Of a stretch of DNA of 56,367 nt, positions 22,877-33,656 are shown piece after piece (within the stretch, counting starts at the first letter, position 1; every line of letters begins with the position of its first letter). Location: positions 1 through 56,367 of the forward strand of contig JAUCBJ010001331.1 in NCBI GenBank assembly GCA_032718475.1, written 5' to 3'. The notes below the pieces were generated by a model, which was not told where the DNA came from, did no database searches, and saw only the letters and a list, made by a program, of their open reading frames with translations. The translations under genes and the position numbers were made by a program. This DNA comes from Nemertoderma westbladi. Lineage: Eukaryota > Xenacoelomorpha > Nemertodermatida > Nemertodermatidae.

Positions 22877-23905
22877 GCTAGTCCAGCAAGGTAAGGTTGG
22901 CGAATATCTAACGAACCCACTACCGGAGTGCCGCCAATCAACTGTTCAGGTAACACCAGATCTTTGAACAGTGAGTATAGCTCGGGAGGATCCGTAATAC
23001 TATTAGGATCGAGAGTTTGAGGTAGCACTTGGGAATGAGGAGGTCTGACCGAGTATTCCGGAACTCTGATCATGGGTTTGTTCAATGATCGTTTAAGGCG
23101 CACGACCGTAGGTGACACGTCGAAAAGGTTACGCTCGAAACTCCCATAAGTATATCGCGTAAAACTGTGTTTAGCGCAACGTCTCCGCAGATGTTTATGC
23201 CTTTCGATCTTCTGGTTAGGTCTAGGGCATTCGTCACAGTAATACCAAAGACGTATGTCTTGAAGGGGAAACGCGGGTGATCGCTCTCCAGTTTTACAAT
23301 ATTCCTCCATCTGTTCGAAGCTATCTGGAACGACAGGTAGCGGTCGATCAGCGGTAAGATACATCATCGTAAAATAGAGCCGTTTGAGTTCCATCATAGG
23401 ATCTGGATGTATACCTTGAGGATATCGAGTTTCGAGGTTTTGTTGACTGGCAACATTGAGATAGGTCTCTCTTAAGAACTCTAGATAATCGTTGAAACCG
23501 TTACGTTTATCAGGTTCTTCAACGTCTTCTCTTTCTAGTTTGTTTCGAATAGAGTTCTCGTGTTCTATTCTCGATTTATCGTTTCGACTCCGCTGGGTAT
23601 GATATTTAAATAAAACCATTTCCCTTTTCGGTATCAACATCGTCAGTGTCGTGTAAATCAATAGGATGACCAGTGGTCAAGAAGTCCATATATGTACCAT
23701 TACGATGCGTATAGCGAGCAGTGAATTTTCTATAGTCCAATTCACGCGTAAGCTGTTCCTGGGACATTGGCAGTTCGATATAACGACCATCGTCTTCCGT
23801 AGTAGTTGGATCAACGTCGCCGCGTATCAAGCTATCGACAAACGCTTGTAAAGGTAGAGTATATCTCTCCCTGATACCAAGATCATCTTCTATTAATTCA
23901 GTCAT
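22840..23905 (-). pseudogene. ORF3 of BEL copy B; frameshifted and 3'-truncated, unknown function
   Basis: Starts at ATG 23,903-23,905. The frame breaks at a run of four T (23,625-23,628) where copy A has three. It resumes to about 22,877, where the deletion fuses it to the LTR and adds about a dozen LTR-derived residues before the stop at 22,840. It shows the middle segment that copy A lost (about 23,301-23,464) and the C-x2-C-x9-H-x-H-x4-C-x2-H cluster (about 23,170-23,250). Over the shared middle region the proteins are roughly 85% identical and many base differences are silent, which suggests past selection on the protein. No envelope, signal peptide or membrane features are seen. Confidence 0.65.
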
Positions 23906-25559
23906 ATCTGCTATACGAGTTCACCAATATTATAATGAGTTTATATATATATTAGGCGAGCGGGCGTCGCTGCCTACTTCTCCCGTGCCCCCGGACAGTG
24001 TGATTCTCAGCGCCGATGTACCGCTGTCGCTGTACTTTCGCCAACGACGTAGCCGTACAACGACAACGATAACCGGCACAAGTCACTACACTGTCCGTCC
24101 CAAAGGCTTAGATGTACTTCAGGTTTCCTTGGAGAGTTAGGTTACTTTCACGATTGCGACTAGCTACTGTAAACACACTTTAGCAGTAACATTCATCTAT
24201 AAACTCACAAATACCACACAACTGGTCACAAATACGCACATTCGGGCCATTTGTCCGTTAGTCAATGCCTTCCAGAATGTCACTGTATTTATTATGTATC
24301 CTTGGATACTAGTAGTGCGCTATTTATTCCCTATGCTTTTCAATGGGACAAGCTTTCTATTGTTCTTTTAACTCAATTCTAATTCTAGCGTGGTTGTTGC
24401 TATGGTGACATTATGCAAAGCTAGCGGTAGAATTAGGGTAATTCCAATGCATACAGATCTGGGATGTTATTTAATAGTATTCTTTAATAGTCAATGTTCT
24501 GTTTTATATATGACTTTATGAATTTTATCGGCTATTGACTATGTTTGGGAGACTTTCGCACACTCATATGCATAATAAGATAAATCTCCGCTCCCTTGAT
24601 CTATTAATTAATGGAATTTTGGGAATGTTATAAATTGCGTAAAAATGGCAATTTATTAAATTCATTAAAAGGCATGAATTTAAATTTATTCCCTAAAATT
24701 TTATTATTTGATAATTAACTGGACATATTTTGATTCCAGAACATGTCTGGGGACACAAGATCCTTAATTCTATGAAAATTGTCCTTTTAAGAATATCGGT
24801 AAATGCTACGATATCTTAATTGACTAGAATTGTTGAAGGATCTGAATTTTACAGATTTGATTTATTAGATTTGCAAATATTAAATAATTAATATTTGAGA
24901 TGGGCACCGATTTATTCCAGAACTTGTCTGGGGACGTTAACCACTGATTCTAAAATTTGTCTTTCAAGTATATCGGTGGGTGCCGCGATATCTTAATCGA
25001 CTAGAATTGCAGATGGTCAAAGGGTTTAACAGATTTATTTTGCGTTATACGCTACTGTTAAAGGGACATCATGCTACTATATGTATTATTTAATATACGG
25101 TATGAGAGCAATATCGCACGAAGCAATGTCAGTGTGAAGAGGCAAGTCGTTTCCAAGGTCTACCCAGAGCTTGGTTTAGCCGAGACACGAGGATCTGAAC
25201 TTTGCATTCCTAATACTCTGCCTACCAATAATACCTGAATATAGTAGTGGCTTTATTGTACTTTAATAAGTACGGACATTTCATCTTACTGTAGTTACGT
25301 ATTGATAATGTAATACGGACAGTAAGGAAAGAGAAAAAGAATTATTTCTCGCCGTCGCACTAAATATATAATATACGTAATTAAACAATAAACGCGAATA
25401 TATTGCACTAATCTACTAAATAATCTCTAAAATAACATGTTACTAAATAAAATTAAATAAAACGATTAAAATAAAATTACATAATAATACATACATAAAT
25501 ATAAAAATAAAACAAATACAAATATAAAATAATATGGTCACACACCCACTCCAGCCATT
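23906..25559 (-). other. Spacer between ORF3 and pol of BEL copy B
   Basis: 1.65 kb without a supported frame, similar along its length to 5,541-7,243. It includes the two stem-forming units at 24,736-24,830 and 24,917-25,009. Confidence 0.7.
24736..25009 (-). promoter_or_regulatory. Duplicated stem-forming element in BEL copy B
   Basis: Unit 1: CCAGA 24,736-24,740/TCTGG 24,746-24,750, ending CTAGAAT 24,824-24,830. Unit 2: CCAGA 24,917-24,921/TCTGG 24,927-24,931, with TATCG/CGATA and a closing TAGAAT. The hairpin arms equal those in copy A while loop bases vary. The long enclosing stem has one weaker base pair than in copy A. Confidence 0.5.
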
Positions 25560-28500
25560 TTAAGTTGGGGAGTCCCTAGATGTTTGTTGGATTAGGGAGG
25601 TGGTCGTGGGAAGAGTATCTTGTCTCCCATAGTTTCCGGAGAGTTCTCTGTCTCTTTCCAGTAAACATAAACGTCCCACCGGGCGATTGAGCTGTTGGGT
25701 CTCAAAGACTATCCCTGGTTTCTTAAAGTTACGCCGCATGACGACGAGTTCTACTGATCGCACCAAACCATCGCTCGAGATATGAGTCTCGATGATACGT
25801 CCTGTTTGCCATCGCTTACGTGGGAGATCGGGGTCCACAATAAGCACCATGTCTCCAGCGCTGACGTTTTCTTGCTGCGCAAACCACTTAGTTCGAAGTT
25901 GTAAAGTGGGCAGGTAATGTTTCTCGAAATGGTCAGCGAAACGACGGGATAGCAACTGCATAAGTTGCCAGGTTCGACGGCAGTACTCGTCTCCGTCTGT
26001 GATCTCCGATCGTGGGAGCATGGCTACGGGTTTTTTCAGTAGAAAGTGCGCGGGTGTTAGCGCTTCCAGGGAATCAGGACTTGAAGAGACTGGCATAAGC
26101 GGTCTTTCATTGAGATAGGCGGCGATTTCCTCCATTAACGTCCGCAATAGTTCGTCGGTGAGATAAGCGCGACAAGGCACAATAAAGTGGAACGCAGTCT
26201 TCACGCTCCTAATCAATCTCTCCCAACTTCCTCCCCACCAAGGGGCGTCGGCGGCGTTGAAGGTCCAGCTAGACGCTGTTATCTTTAGCTGATCGTCCAC
26301 CTGTCTTTTGTTCCAGTCTTTTACGTAAGCTTGAATTTCGTTGTTGGCGCCAATGAAGTTCGTTCCCTTATCCGATCTCATCGTGTTACTGGTTCCGAAA
26401 CGAGCAATCTGTCGTCGTAAACTCAACACGAAGCTGTTGGTGGATAGATCGTTTACCATATCGAGATGGATAGCTCTACAAGTCATACAAACGAAGATGA
26501 CACACCATCTCTTGACTATAGTCCGGGCACGATATACTTCAATAGGGCCAAATAAATCCACACCGGTATTAGTAAAGGGTGGTTCATAAAAGCTTACTCT
26601 TTCCCTAGGTAATTCTGCCTCTCGCTGTGTCAAAGGCCTACTGAATGCTTTCCTACAGGGTATGCAGTTCCTAAGAACTTGGTTCAGAGCCCTACGGGGT
26701 TTATAAAAATAGTAGCGAGTTCGAATTTCGCTCAGAACTCGTTCTCTTCCAGCATGATACAGTTTGCTATGAACATCTACAATCATCTTGATTTGTATAT
26801 CAAGATTTCTAATGAGTATGGGAAACTTAGTGTCAAAGGATAATGGGGCGTTGGTAAGCCTGCCTCCAACACGTATTAACCCATCTATCATTGTACTAGA
26901 GAAGCGATCCCTTAAGCGCATCTGCGGATTTCTTAACAACAGGAAATACTTATCGGAATCCTCACAGCATTGTAGGAGTCTCAGCATCTGTTTGTTGGTT
27001 TCATCATGCTCCTGGTAACTGATCTTCTCCTTTAGAAACCTGTCGGATATCTTGTATTTAGGAAGATCTTTAACAACATGGACTCGTGCAGATGTTGATG
27101 GAGCATCATCACTATTGGTCTTTGTCCCGGAGTAACGATGATGAAAACATCGTTTTAAATAGGTGACGGCTTTACAGAGCCGATTCCAGGAGCTGTAGTG
27201 ACGTATCGCTCTCTGCAAGAGAGGTGAGAGTCCTTGCGCGATATCTGGTATTCCAGATTTCCAATCCTTGTCACGGATTTCCAAGACTTCTTTAGTCGTG
27301 GCGGTGGGTTTCTGATCCAAAGCATCCTCTCCGGAAGTAAATAATACAGATAGATCAACCGCAGGTTTAAACAACTTCGATTTACTCGCTCGAGTTTTGG
27401 GTTTAACTTTCTCCGCTCCCTTGGCCTGTCTGATTTCTGCTGTTGTGAGATGGGGAGGCCATTCTTCTTCTTCTCGGTAGAGAAAGTCGGGTCCACCTAA
27501 CCATTCGGGAGTATTTACCAATTCCTTTGGAGTCGCTCCTCGGGAAGCGATGTCTGCTGGATTAATCGTTCCGGGGCAATGTCTCCATTGGTCCATCGTC
27601 GTGCGACTAAGTATGATGGCTACTCTGTTGGTAACGAAGACGCTGAACTGACAGACTTCATTGGTTATATACTCTAACACGAGTAAAGCGTCGGTCCAAT
27701 AGACAGTTTTCTCTAATGGGTAGTCAATCTGTTCTGTTACATTCCGGCCGATGGCTGTAGCGTATAGAGCCGCTTTTAACTCCGCTCGAGGAACTTTCAA
27801 CTTGTTGTTGATTAATGCCTTAGAAGTAACCAAGGCGACTTTGATTCCATCCAGAGTTTCCACTCTGAGATAGGCTACTATACCTATTCCCATATCGCTG
27901 GCGTCTCCAAACACATGGAGTTGATAGGAATACGTAGGGAGAACATGACCAAAATAGGAACGGGAAATTATAAAATCCTCGATAGCCGGCAGAGAATCTT
28001 CCCATTTCATCCACTTCTTTAATAATTCTCCCTTAAGTGGATCGTCCCATGAGTGGTTTTCAAGCCACATTTGTTGTACCAAACTACGAGCAATCAATAT
28101 AACTGGGCTAATAAATCCCAATGGATCGAAATAAGTGCTCAGTATACTTAAGCAAATCCGTTTGGTTCGAACTGGATTATCTCGCTGTTTTAGCTGGAAA
28201 AACAGAATATCTCGCTCTGTGTCCCATTTCAAGCCGAGTGTCTTGGTTTCTGGCAGATCATCTTTGATCAAATCTAGATCTTTCGCCCCTCGATCTTCCG
28301 CAGGGATCGACTCCAGAAACTCACGGGAGTTGCTGGTGAATTTCGTTAATCGAAACCCACCTCTTTTTAAGCACTCTACCGTTCCTTTAGCGACCTCAAT
28401 GGCTTCCTCAACTGATGGGAGGGACTTCAGATTGTCGTCCATGTATATGTCTCTCTTGATGTTATCGATCACTTCCTTAGAGAAGGCCTCTCGGTTGTCC

Positions 28501-31500
28501 TCTGCAGTGGTACGCACTACCGAACAGGCGTTGGAAGGGCTTGAGATTATCCCAAAGGCCTGGATGGTCATCCAGTACTCCACCGGTTTCTGGTTGAGGT
28601 CTCCTTCGGGCCACCACAGAAATCGTAGACTATCTCGATCCCTATCCAACACTTTGACTTGTAAGAACATGCCTTCTATATCGGAGGCGAAAGCAATCGA
28701 ATATTGTCTCAATCTTAAAAGAATTCCCAACAAAGATTGAAGCAAGTTGGGTCCAGGTAACAATTCAGAGTTAAGGGATTGACCCATGTAAAGAGCGGAG
28801 CCATCAAACACTACTCTCACTTCATGTGGTTTACCGGGTTTAGGAACGTAATGGTGAGTTAAGTAATACGTTCTTTCAGTCGCAGGTGTTTCTTCCGGTA
28901 CTCTCTCCGCGTATCCTTTACTAATAAATTTCTCCAGCTGTGTTTGATACATTGCTTTAGCTGAAGAATTAGCCGTAAGGCGTCGATGGAGTTGCGCGAT
29001 TCTTTTTTCCGCCAAGGGTTTGTTATTGATGAACTTCGGTTCTCTCTTGCGGAAAGGTAGACCGACTTCATACCTACCTTGATCTTTGAGGAAACGCGTA
29101 GTGGTTTCTTGGATCTGCTTGGCCCTTTTCTCTTCCACCGACAAGGCTTTATCGTAGGAATTGGGCTCTACCGCCTCTTGCGTAAAGAATCGTACGGCAT
29201 GTTCATCTCGAGTCTTGGCATTGCAACGCTCAATAACGTCATTTAACTCGTCGTTATAAGCTTCTCGTTCAGATGGATAGAGAAGTTGACATAAGTTCAC
29301 TTGGGTTTGCCAAGCCTCGTTTTCCTTAAGGAGATCGATGGTATTCTCCTCATCAAAAAGCTGGTGAACGTCGTCGTTATCTGAGGAGTATGGAGTTCCC
29401 TCAGTTAAGTTGTCTCCCTCACTGGTATCATCTTCCCATTCACTCACCTGGCAGACGTGCTCTTGCGGTAGTCTTTCTCTGAGTGTTCTACGGGAAGGGC
29501 CAGTAAAGTACCAACCTACTCTAGTTCTTACCGCATAGGTCTGTAGTGGCTGCGGTTGAGCAGGCCGTTTCTCTAATGTCTCCAGCGCCTCGTGCGCGTT
29601 TTGGCCGATGAGTATTTGCACTCCAGGATAATCAGTCTGGAATCGAGGTATGTTAAGATGTTGGATGCTCTCATCCTCGTCCCAATTATAAAGGTCTGCT
29701 TGAGTAGTAGCGAAGTTCTTTATAGCCACCATTTTCACTGACCTTATGCTATTTTCTCCTAGTTCGTCCTGGGGGGTGGACAACGCTCCTACATAATAAT
29801 CTGCTGTTATTGTAGATTTCCAAACTTGCATAATGCCGGACATGTTGAGCTTAGTTTGGAACTTGGGTTGTCCAGCGAAGATGTCTTCGGCTAGTTCTTT
29901 ATCAATGAATGTTCCTGTGCTGCCGGAGTCCAGGAGGGCGTTGACTATATAGCTCCTTTGAGGTCCATGGACCCGTAACTGGACTACAGGAAATTCTCGG
30001 ATTCCTACATTGGAAGTTGGTGCTTTCCACGATAGTTGTCGGTCAGAAGTAGTTAGAATGAAGTCGCTGTCTGTATCTTTTTCATATGTGAGTGCTCGAT
30101 ACACTGCGGCATTTATCATGTAACAGGATTCGTTTTCGTCGGAGAACTCGTCCGTATAGAATCCTTCCATCTCAGATTGATCAGTGTCGTTCACATCACT
30201 GAATTGGACATGTAGTTCGGAATCACTTACCTGATTAGGACTATTTCGATCGAATTCAGCGTGCAACAAGATATGATGTTTCGCACCACACTTTGCACAC
30301 CTTATGTCTGAGTAACAGGTTCGCCGTTGATGTCCTTGTCTGAGGCAGTTATAACACAACCGCTTGTCCCACATGACTTCACGCCTCTCAGTTAATGATT
30401 TCTTTAGAAATTCATCACACCTATTCAAATGGTGGGTCCCGTCACACAGCGCACATTTCGGTTTGATGTTACTTACCTTATTTTGAGTCACATTGTGTAC
30501 ACTTGCCTTTTCTTCGGGCTTTCTCACCGGAATTCTCTTGGGAGACGTGGGAGGAGTTTTTCTTACCTGTTCTCTCCTGTCATTTGCTCGAGACTTGAAT
30601 TTACTTACCTGATCTTTAGGCATTTTATTGACATAATAAGATCTATCGGTGTCTTTCCCGCTATCTTCTCCTTGAGAAGTCTGGCTTTCGCCGTCGTCTG
30701 TATAACACACTGGTGTTACCTTTCTCCTAGAGACGGGTTTTTCACTTACCTTGTTTTCCGGTGTCTTCTCTCTGGACAGTTTCAGGAGCTGTAATTTCAC
30801 TTCTCCATCTAGGAATGACATGAGATCAGCCATGGTAGGATCTCGTCGTTGTTGTTCCATCATATATAACACTTTCTTATCCCAGCGTGTACCTACCCCA
30901 CCTTTCGGTAAAGTAGAAGCCACAGCTCCAATGACCATAGAACTTTGGTATTCATGAGACTTACCTAACCAATCTAATTGTCTACAGATCTCTTGAATCT
31001 CATCGGAAAACTCTATTATCCCGCTGCTGATGAACTTTCTGGGCGCTACTAATTTTGCATATAAATACTTAGCGATATTATTCCTATTACCATACCTGAT
31101 GTTTAGTGTGTCCCAAACTTGTCTTAATCCGTCTGGATGTCCAATAAACTTTAACGCCATTAACTTGGGAGATCCTTCCAAGCACTCGATGAGGTATCTA
31201 AGTTTTTCTCCATTAGATAGTACAGAGTTCTGTATGTTATCTTTGTAATATTCATTAAAAGGTAACCATTTCATCTCATCTCCATTGAACTTGACGATCT
31301 CTCCCACCTTTACCGCTTGCCGGGCTTTGGTTCTAGCCATTTGACGCGTAAAACTTTCTTGGGCCATCGTGTTATTTAATATCGAGTTATCGGTATATAA
31401 ATTTCTCGGATTATGATCAGTTCTATATGGAATATCATTATCAACAGGTCTATAATTACCCTTAATAGGGTTCACTATAGGAGTTTCTACTTCGCTAGCA

Positions 31501-33656
31501 GTATAGATGCGTGTAGGCTCCACACCTTGCGCATGAGATACTTCAGACCTAACAGGTTGACACATTGTTACAGGGGGTGGTGGTATACCCTTTTGTAAAT
31601 TTACTAATTTATCGCGTTCTAGCGCGATATTTTGCTGCACTTCTTGCAACTCTAGCCTACTTTCCCTTACTGAGCCCTTTAACTGTTGAACAGTCCCTTC
31701 TAACTCTCGGACCTGTTGAGAGGAGCGTGCTTGATTCTCCTCCATCTTTCCGAGGAGAATGTCCATCCCCTGCCGTCTCTCGTCCACCCAATCAACCGCC
31801 GAAACGGGATCCGCCAACGTCGTAGCGGACGGACGAGGGACAACGGGCGACAAATCAGGAATATTTCGCTCGGGGTCCAGGACCTGAACTGTCTCCTGGG
31901 CAGTTCTACTGGGCACAGGTAGCTTAGTGCTATGCAGAGGGAATTTAGAGGTAGCTTCAGGGAGCACAGGTGTGTCTATCACCGAAGGGGTGATTTCAAA
32001 AACAGGCCTAATTATTTCAGGCTCATCTACTATAGTAGGGAGTCTTTCTATTTTAATTATTTGGTCTGTGGGCTCTGTACTACCTAAGTTGGTGTTATTT
32101 AGTTGCCTTCTAACAGCTGGAGGCAAATCAGGCAATTTCTGACGGTGGAATGTTCTTTTACGTCTACTTAGACGAGATCTATTTCCTTTGCCTTCAGTAT
32201 CGGTGGTATCGCCTTCCTCAGATGATGTATATCCCTGTCTTTTGGGAGTAGATCGATTCATCATCTGCATATTACTAGCTGTTAACTGTTTATTTAGGCA
32301 GTCTTGATTCTCCTGAATGCTTTCCAATTCTAATTGGGTGGTTTCTTCAATCGCTCTCCGTTCGGCTTCTGCCACTGCCTCTGCGGCCTTTCTTTCTGCC
32401 GCTGCTTCTGCCGCTGCCTCTGCCGCTGCCGCCTTTCTTTCCGCTTCGGCCGATGCCACTGCTGCTGCTACTGCCGCTGCCTTTCTGTCTTCTATACGTT
32501 TTTTCTTTACTTGTTCTTCTTGGACTCGTGTCAGGCGGAGTTGTTCATCAAATTTGGCCTGATTTGCAGCCCTCATTTCCACATCGATGGCATCCAACAC
32601 AAGCTTGGTTCCTTCACTATTAGGGCTAAGTCCCTCTAACCTTCTCCTCAACTCGTCATCACCTAAAAAACGTTGATAGTCTGACAGATAGATGTCAATG
32701 GCATCCCTCTTATGCGGTTTCTCTGCCGTCGCTTCACTTTCCACTTGGGAAAAAGTAGCGTCTGTTGATTCTCCATGGGTTGAGCGCTCCTCCAGCTGAG
32801 CTTTCCACTGAGCTGTTCCTTGAACCTGGAGACTCACCCTTTGAAACCAGGTCTTTACGGCAACTTGCAACGACGTGTCTTGCCTTCGTTTAGAAGCCTC
32901 TTCAAAGGCCGATAATATTAGCCTGATTCGTAGAATTCTTTCTCTCACTTGATAAAGCAGTTGTCCCTGCTCTTGAGGTCCTTGTGGTTGTTGAAACAGT
33001 TGTCCTTTTACTCGCTCCATAGAGCTGAAGAATCCTTGTGCGTATCCGGCTGCGGACCTCTTCCATACAGCTGGATCGATGGTTTCCCTGGCTACTCCCA
33101 TCCGGTGTATGTCTTCCCAGGCAGCTTCTGATAAATCAAACGGGAGTCCGGGTCCGGGGAAGTTCCATTGCGACTCAACCATGGACTTCAGTTCTTCCCT
33201 TGTATACCCAGCATAACTATCTCTCGTTGAGCGCTGACTTCTCGCCCAATCGATCTGGTGTTCTTCCACCGCGATCAATAACCTAGTGAGTACGGCTGCA
33301 GGAAGGATGAGAAGGGGATCTGAATAAGCCTCATCCGTCATCCTTGCTCCGCGTTCGGGTGTCAGTTCTACCGTATCTTCACTACTGGAGCTGTCGGGCC
33401 GCTGAGAAATAAGTTCTTGGCTCGCGGGTTGTTGCTGTTCCGCTGCTTCTTGGTTCCGCTTGACCTGAGCTCGAGTGCCTATGATAGACCTACGATGTTG
33501 GACCAGCCTAGGTTCTGTTATTACTACAGGAGGGATGACTTTCCTCACAGTGGGGGGTGAACTGAACTTACGACTAGACGGTTCTACGCCTCTATCTGAG
33601 TCGCAGATAGTTACATCTAATAAACTGTCTGACAGGTTCTGCTTAGTATCAGACAT
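25560..33656 (-). CDS. BEL/Pao gag-pol polyprotein (2,698 residues, intact)
   Basis: Encodes the particle protein and enzymes for reverse transcription and integration. Approximate residues: 1-770, a long N-terminal extension with an Ala/Glu/Arg/Lys coiled coil near 395-440; 770-930, capsid-like region of the Pao gag type (KWLPF near 795); 1,065-1,130, cysteine/histidine knuckles including CYNCLRQGHQRRTC; LLDSGSTG near 1,243, aspartic protease; RT with YMDD near 1,738; RNase H with FGDAS near 1,919 and RAELKA; HHCC integrase finger before the core; catalytic D, D, E near 2,366 (GVDLFGP), 2,428 (RSDKGTNF) and 2,478 (GSWERL); a C-terminal domain typical of BEL integrases. At about 2,700 residues it is longer than usual for the family; the excess is in the N-terminal part. 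Every key residue I looked for is present. Confidence 0.96.
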   Translation of the reverse strand: MSDTKQNLSDSLLDVTICDSDRGVEPSSRKFSSPPTVRKVIPPVVITEPRLVQHRRSIIGTRAQVKRNQEAAEQQQPASQELISQRPDSSSSEDTVELTPERGARMTDEAYSDPLLILPAAVLTRLLIAVEEHQIDWARSQRSTRDSYAGYTREELKSMVESQWNFPGPGLPFDLSEAAWEDIHRMGVARETIDPAVWKRSAAGYAQGFFSSMERVKGQLFQQPQGPQEQGQLLYQVRERILRIRLILSAFEEASKRRQDTSLQVAVKTWFQRVSLQVQGTAQWKAQLEERSTHGESTDATFSQVESEATAEKPHKRDAIDIYLSDYQRFLGDDELRRRLEGLSPNSEGTKLVLDAIDVEMRAANQAKFDEQLRLTRVQEEQVKKKRIEDRKAAAVAAAVASAEAERKAAAAEAAAEAAAERKAAEAVAEAERRAIEETTQLELESIQENQDCLNKQLTASNMQMMNRSTPKRQGYTSSEEGDTTDTEGKGNRSRLSRRKRTFHRQKLPDLPPAVRRQLNNTNLGSTEPTDQIIKIERLPTIVDEPEIIRPVFEITPSVIDTPVLPEATSKFPLHSTKLPVPSRTAQETVQVLDPERNIPDLSPVVPRPSATTLADPVSAVDWVDERRQGMDILLGKMEENQARSSQQVRELEGTVQQLKGSVRESRLELQEVQQNIALERDKLVNLQKGIPPPPVTMCQPVRSEVSHAQGVEPTRIYTASEVETPIVNPIKGNYRPVDNDIPYRTDHNPRNLYTDNSILNNTMAQESFTRQMARTKARQAVKVGEIVKFNGDEMKWLPFNEYYKDNIQNSVLSNGEKLRYLIECLEGSPKLMALKFIGHPDGLRQVWDTLNIRYGNRNNIAKYLYAKLVAPRKFISSGIIEFSDEIQEICRQLDWLGKSHEYQSSMVIGAVASTLPKGGVGTRWDKKVLYMMEQQRRDPTMADLMSFLDGEVKLQLLKLSREKTPENKVSEKPVSRRKVTPVCYTDDGESQTSQGEDSGKDTDRSYYVNKMPKDQVSKFKSRANDRREQVRKTPPTSPKRIPVRKPEEKASVHNVTQNKVSNIKPKCALCDGTHHLNRCDEFLKKSLTERREVMWDKRLCYNCLRQGHQRRTCYSDIRCAKCGAKHHILLHAEFDRNSPNQVSDSELHVQFSDVNDTDQSEMEGFYTDEFSDENESCYMINAAVYRALTYEKDTDSDFILTTSDRQLSWKAPTSNVGIREFPVVQLRVHGPQRSYIVNALLDSGSTGTFIDKELAEDIFAGQPKFQTKLNMSGIMQVWKSTITADYYVGALSTPQDELGENSIRSVKMVAIKNFATTQADLYNWDEDESIQHLNIPRFQTDYPGVQILIGQNAHEALETLEKRPAQPQPLQTYAVRTRVGWYFTGPSRRTLRERLPQEHVCQVSEWEDDTSEGDNLTEGTPYSSDNDDVHQLFDEENTIDLLKENEAWQTQVNLCQLLYPSEREAYNDELNDVIERCNAKTRDEHAVRFFTQEAVEPNSYDKALSVEEKRAKQIQETTTRFLKDQGRYEVGLPFRKREPKFINNKPLAEKRIAQLHRRLTANSSAKAMYQTQLEKFISKGYAERVPEETPATERTYYLTHHYVPKPGKPHEVRVVFDGSALYMGQSLNSELLPGPNLLQSLLGILLRLRQYSIAFASDIEGMFLQVKVLDRDRDSLRFLWWPEGDLNQKPVEYWMTIQAFGIISSPSNACSVVRTTAEDNREAFSKEVIDNIKRDIYMDDNLKSLPSVEEAIEVAKGTVECLKRGGFRLTKFTSNSREFLESIPAEDRGAKDLDLIKDDLPETKTLGLKWDTERDILFFQLKQRDNPVRTKRICLSILSTYFDPLGFISPVILIARSLVQQMWLENHSWDDPLKGELLKKWMKWEDSLPAIEDFIISRSYFGHVLPTYSYQLHVFGDASDMGIGIVAYLRVETLDGIKVALVTSKALINNKLKVPRAELKAALYATAIGRNVTEQIDYPLEKTVYWTDALLVLEYITNEVCQFSVFVTNRVAIILSRTTMDQWRHCPGTINPADIASRGATPKELVNTPEWLGGPDFLYREEEEWPPHLTTAEIRQAKGAEKVKPKTRASKSKLFKPAVDLSVLFTSGEDALDQKPTATTKEVLEIRDKDWKSGIPDIAQGLSPLLQRAIRHYSSWNRLCKAVTYLKRCFHHRYSGTKTNSDDAPSTSARVHVVKDLPKYKISDRFLKEKISYQEHDETNKQMLRLLQCCEDSDKYFLLLRNPQMRLRDRFSSTMIDGLIRVGGRLTNAPLSFDTKFPILIRNLDIQIKMIVDVHSKLYHAGRERVLSEIRTRYYFYKPRRALNQVLRNCIPCRKAFSRPLTQREAELPRERVSFYEPPFTNTGVDLFGPIEVYRARTIVKRWCVIFVCMTCRAIHLDMVNDLSTNSFVLSLRRQIARFGTSNTMRSDKGTNFIGANNEIQAYVKDWNKRQVDDQLKITASSWTFNAADAPWWGGSWERLIRSVKTAFHFIVPCRAYLTDELLRTLMEEIAAYLNERPLMPVSSSPDSLEALTPAHFLLKKPVAMLPRSEITDGDEYCRRTWQLMQLLSRRFADHFEKHYLPTLQLRTKWFAQQENVSAGDMVLIVDPDLPRKRWQTGRIIETHISSDGLVRSVELVVMRRNFKKPGIVFETQQLNRPVGRLCLLERDRELSGNYGRQDTLPTTTSLIQQTSRDSPT
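32360..32500 (-). repeat. Ala/Glu-rich coding repeat of gag, copy B
   Basis: Codes for imperfect AERKAAEA-type repeats. It is shorter than the matching tracts in copy A (13,970-14,245) and copy C (51,604-51,765 plus flanks), so this coiled coil varies in length between copies. Confidence 0.7.
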
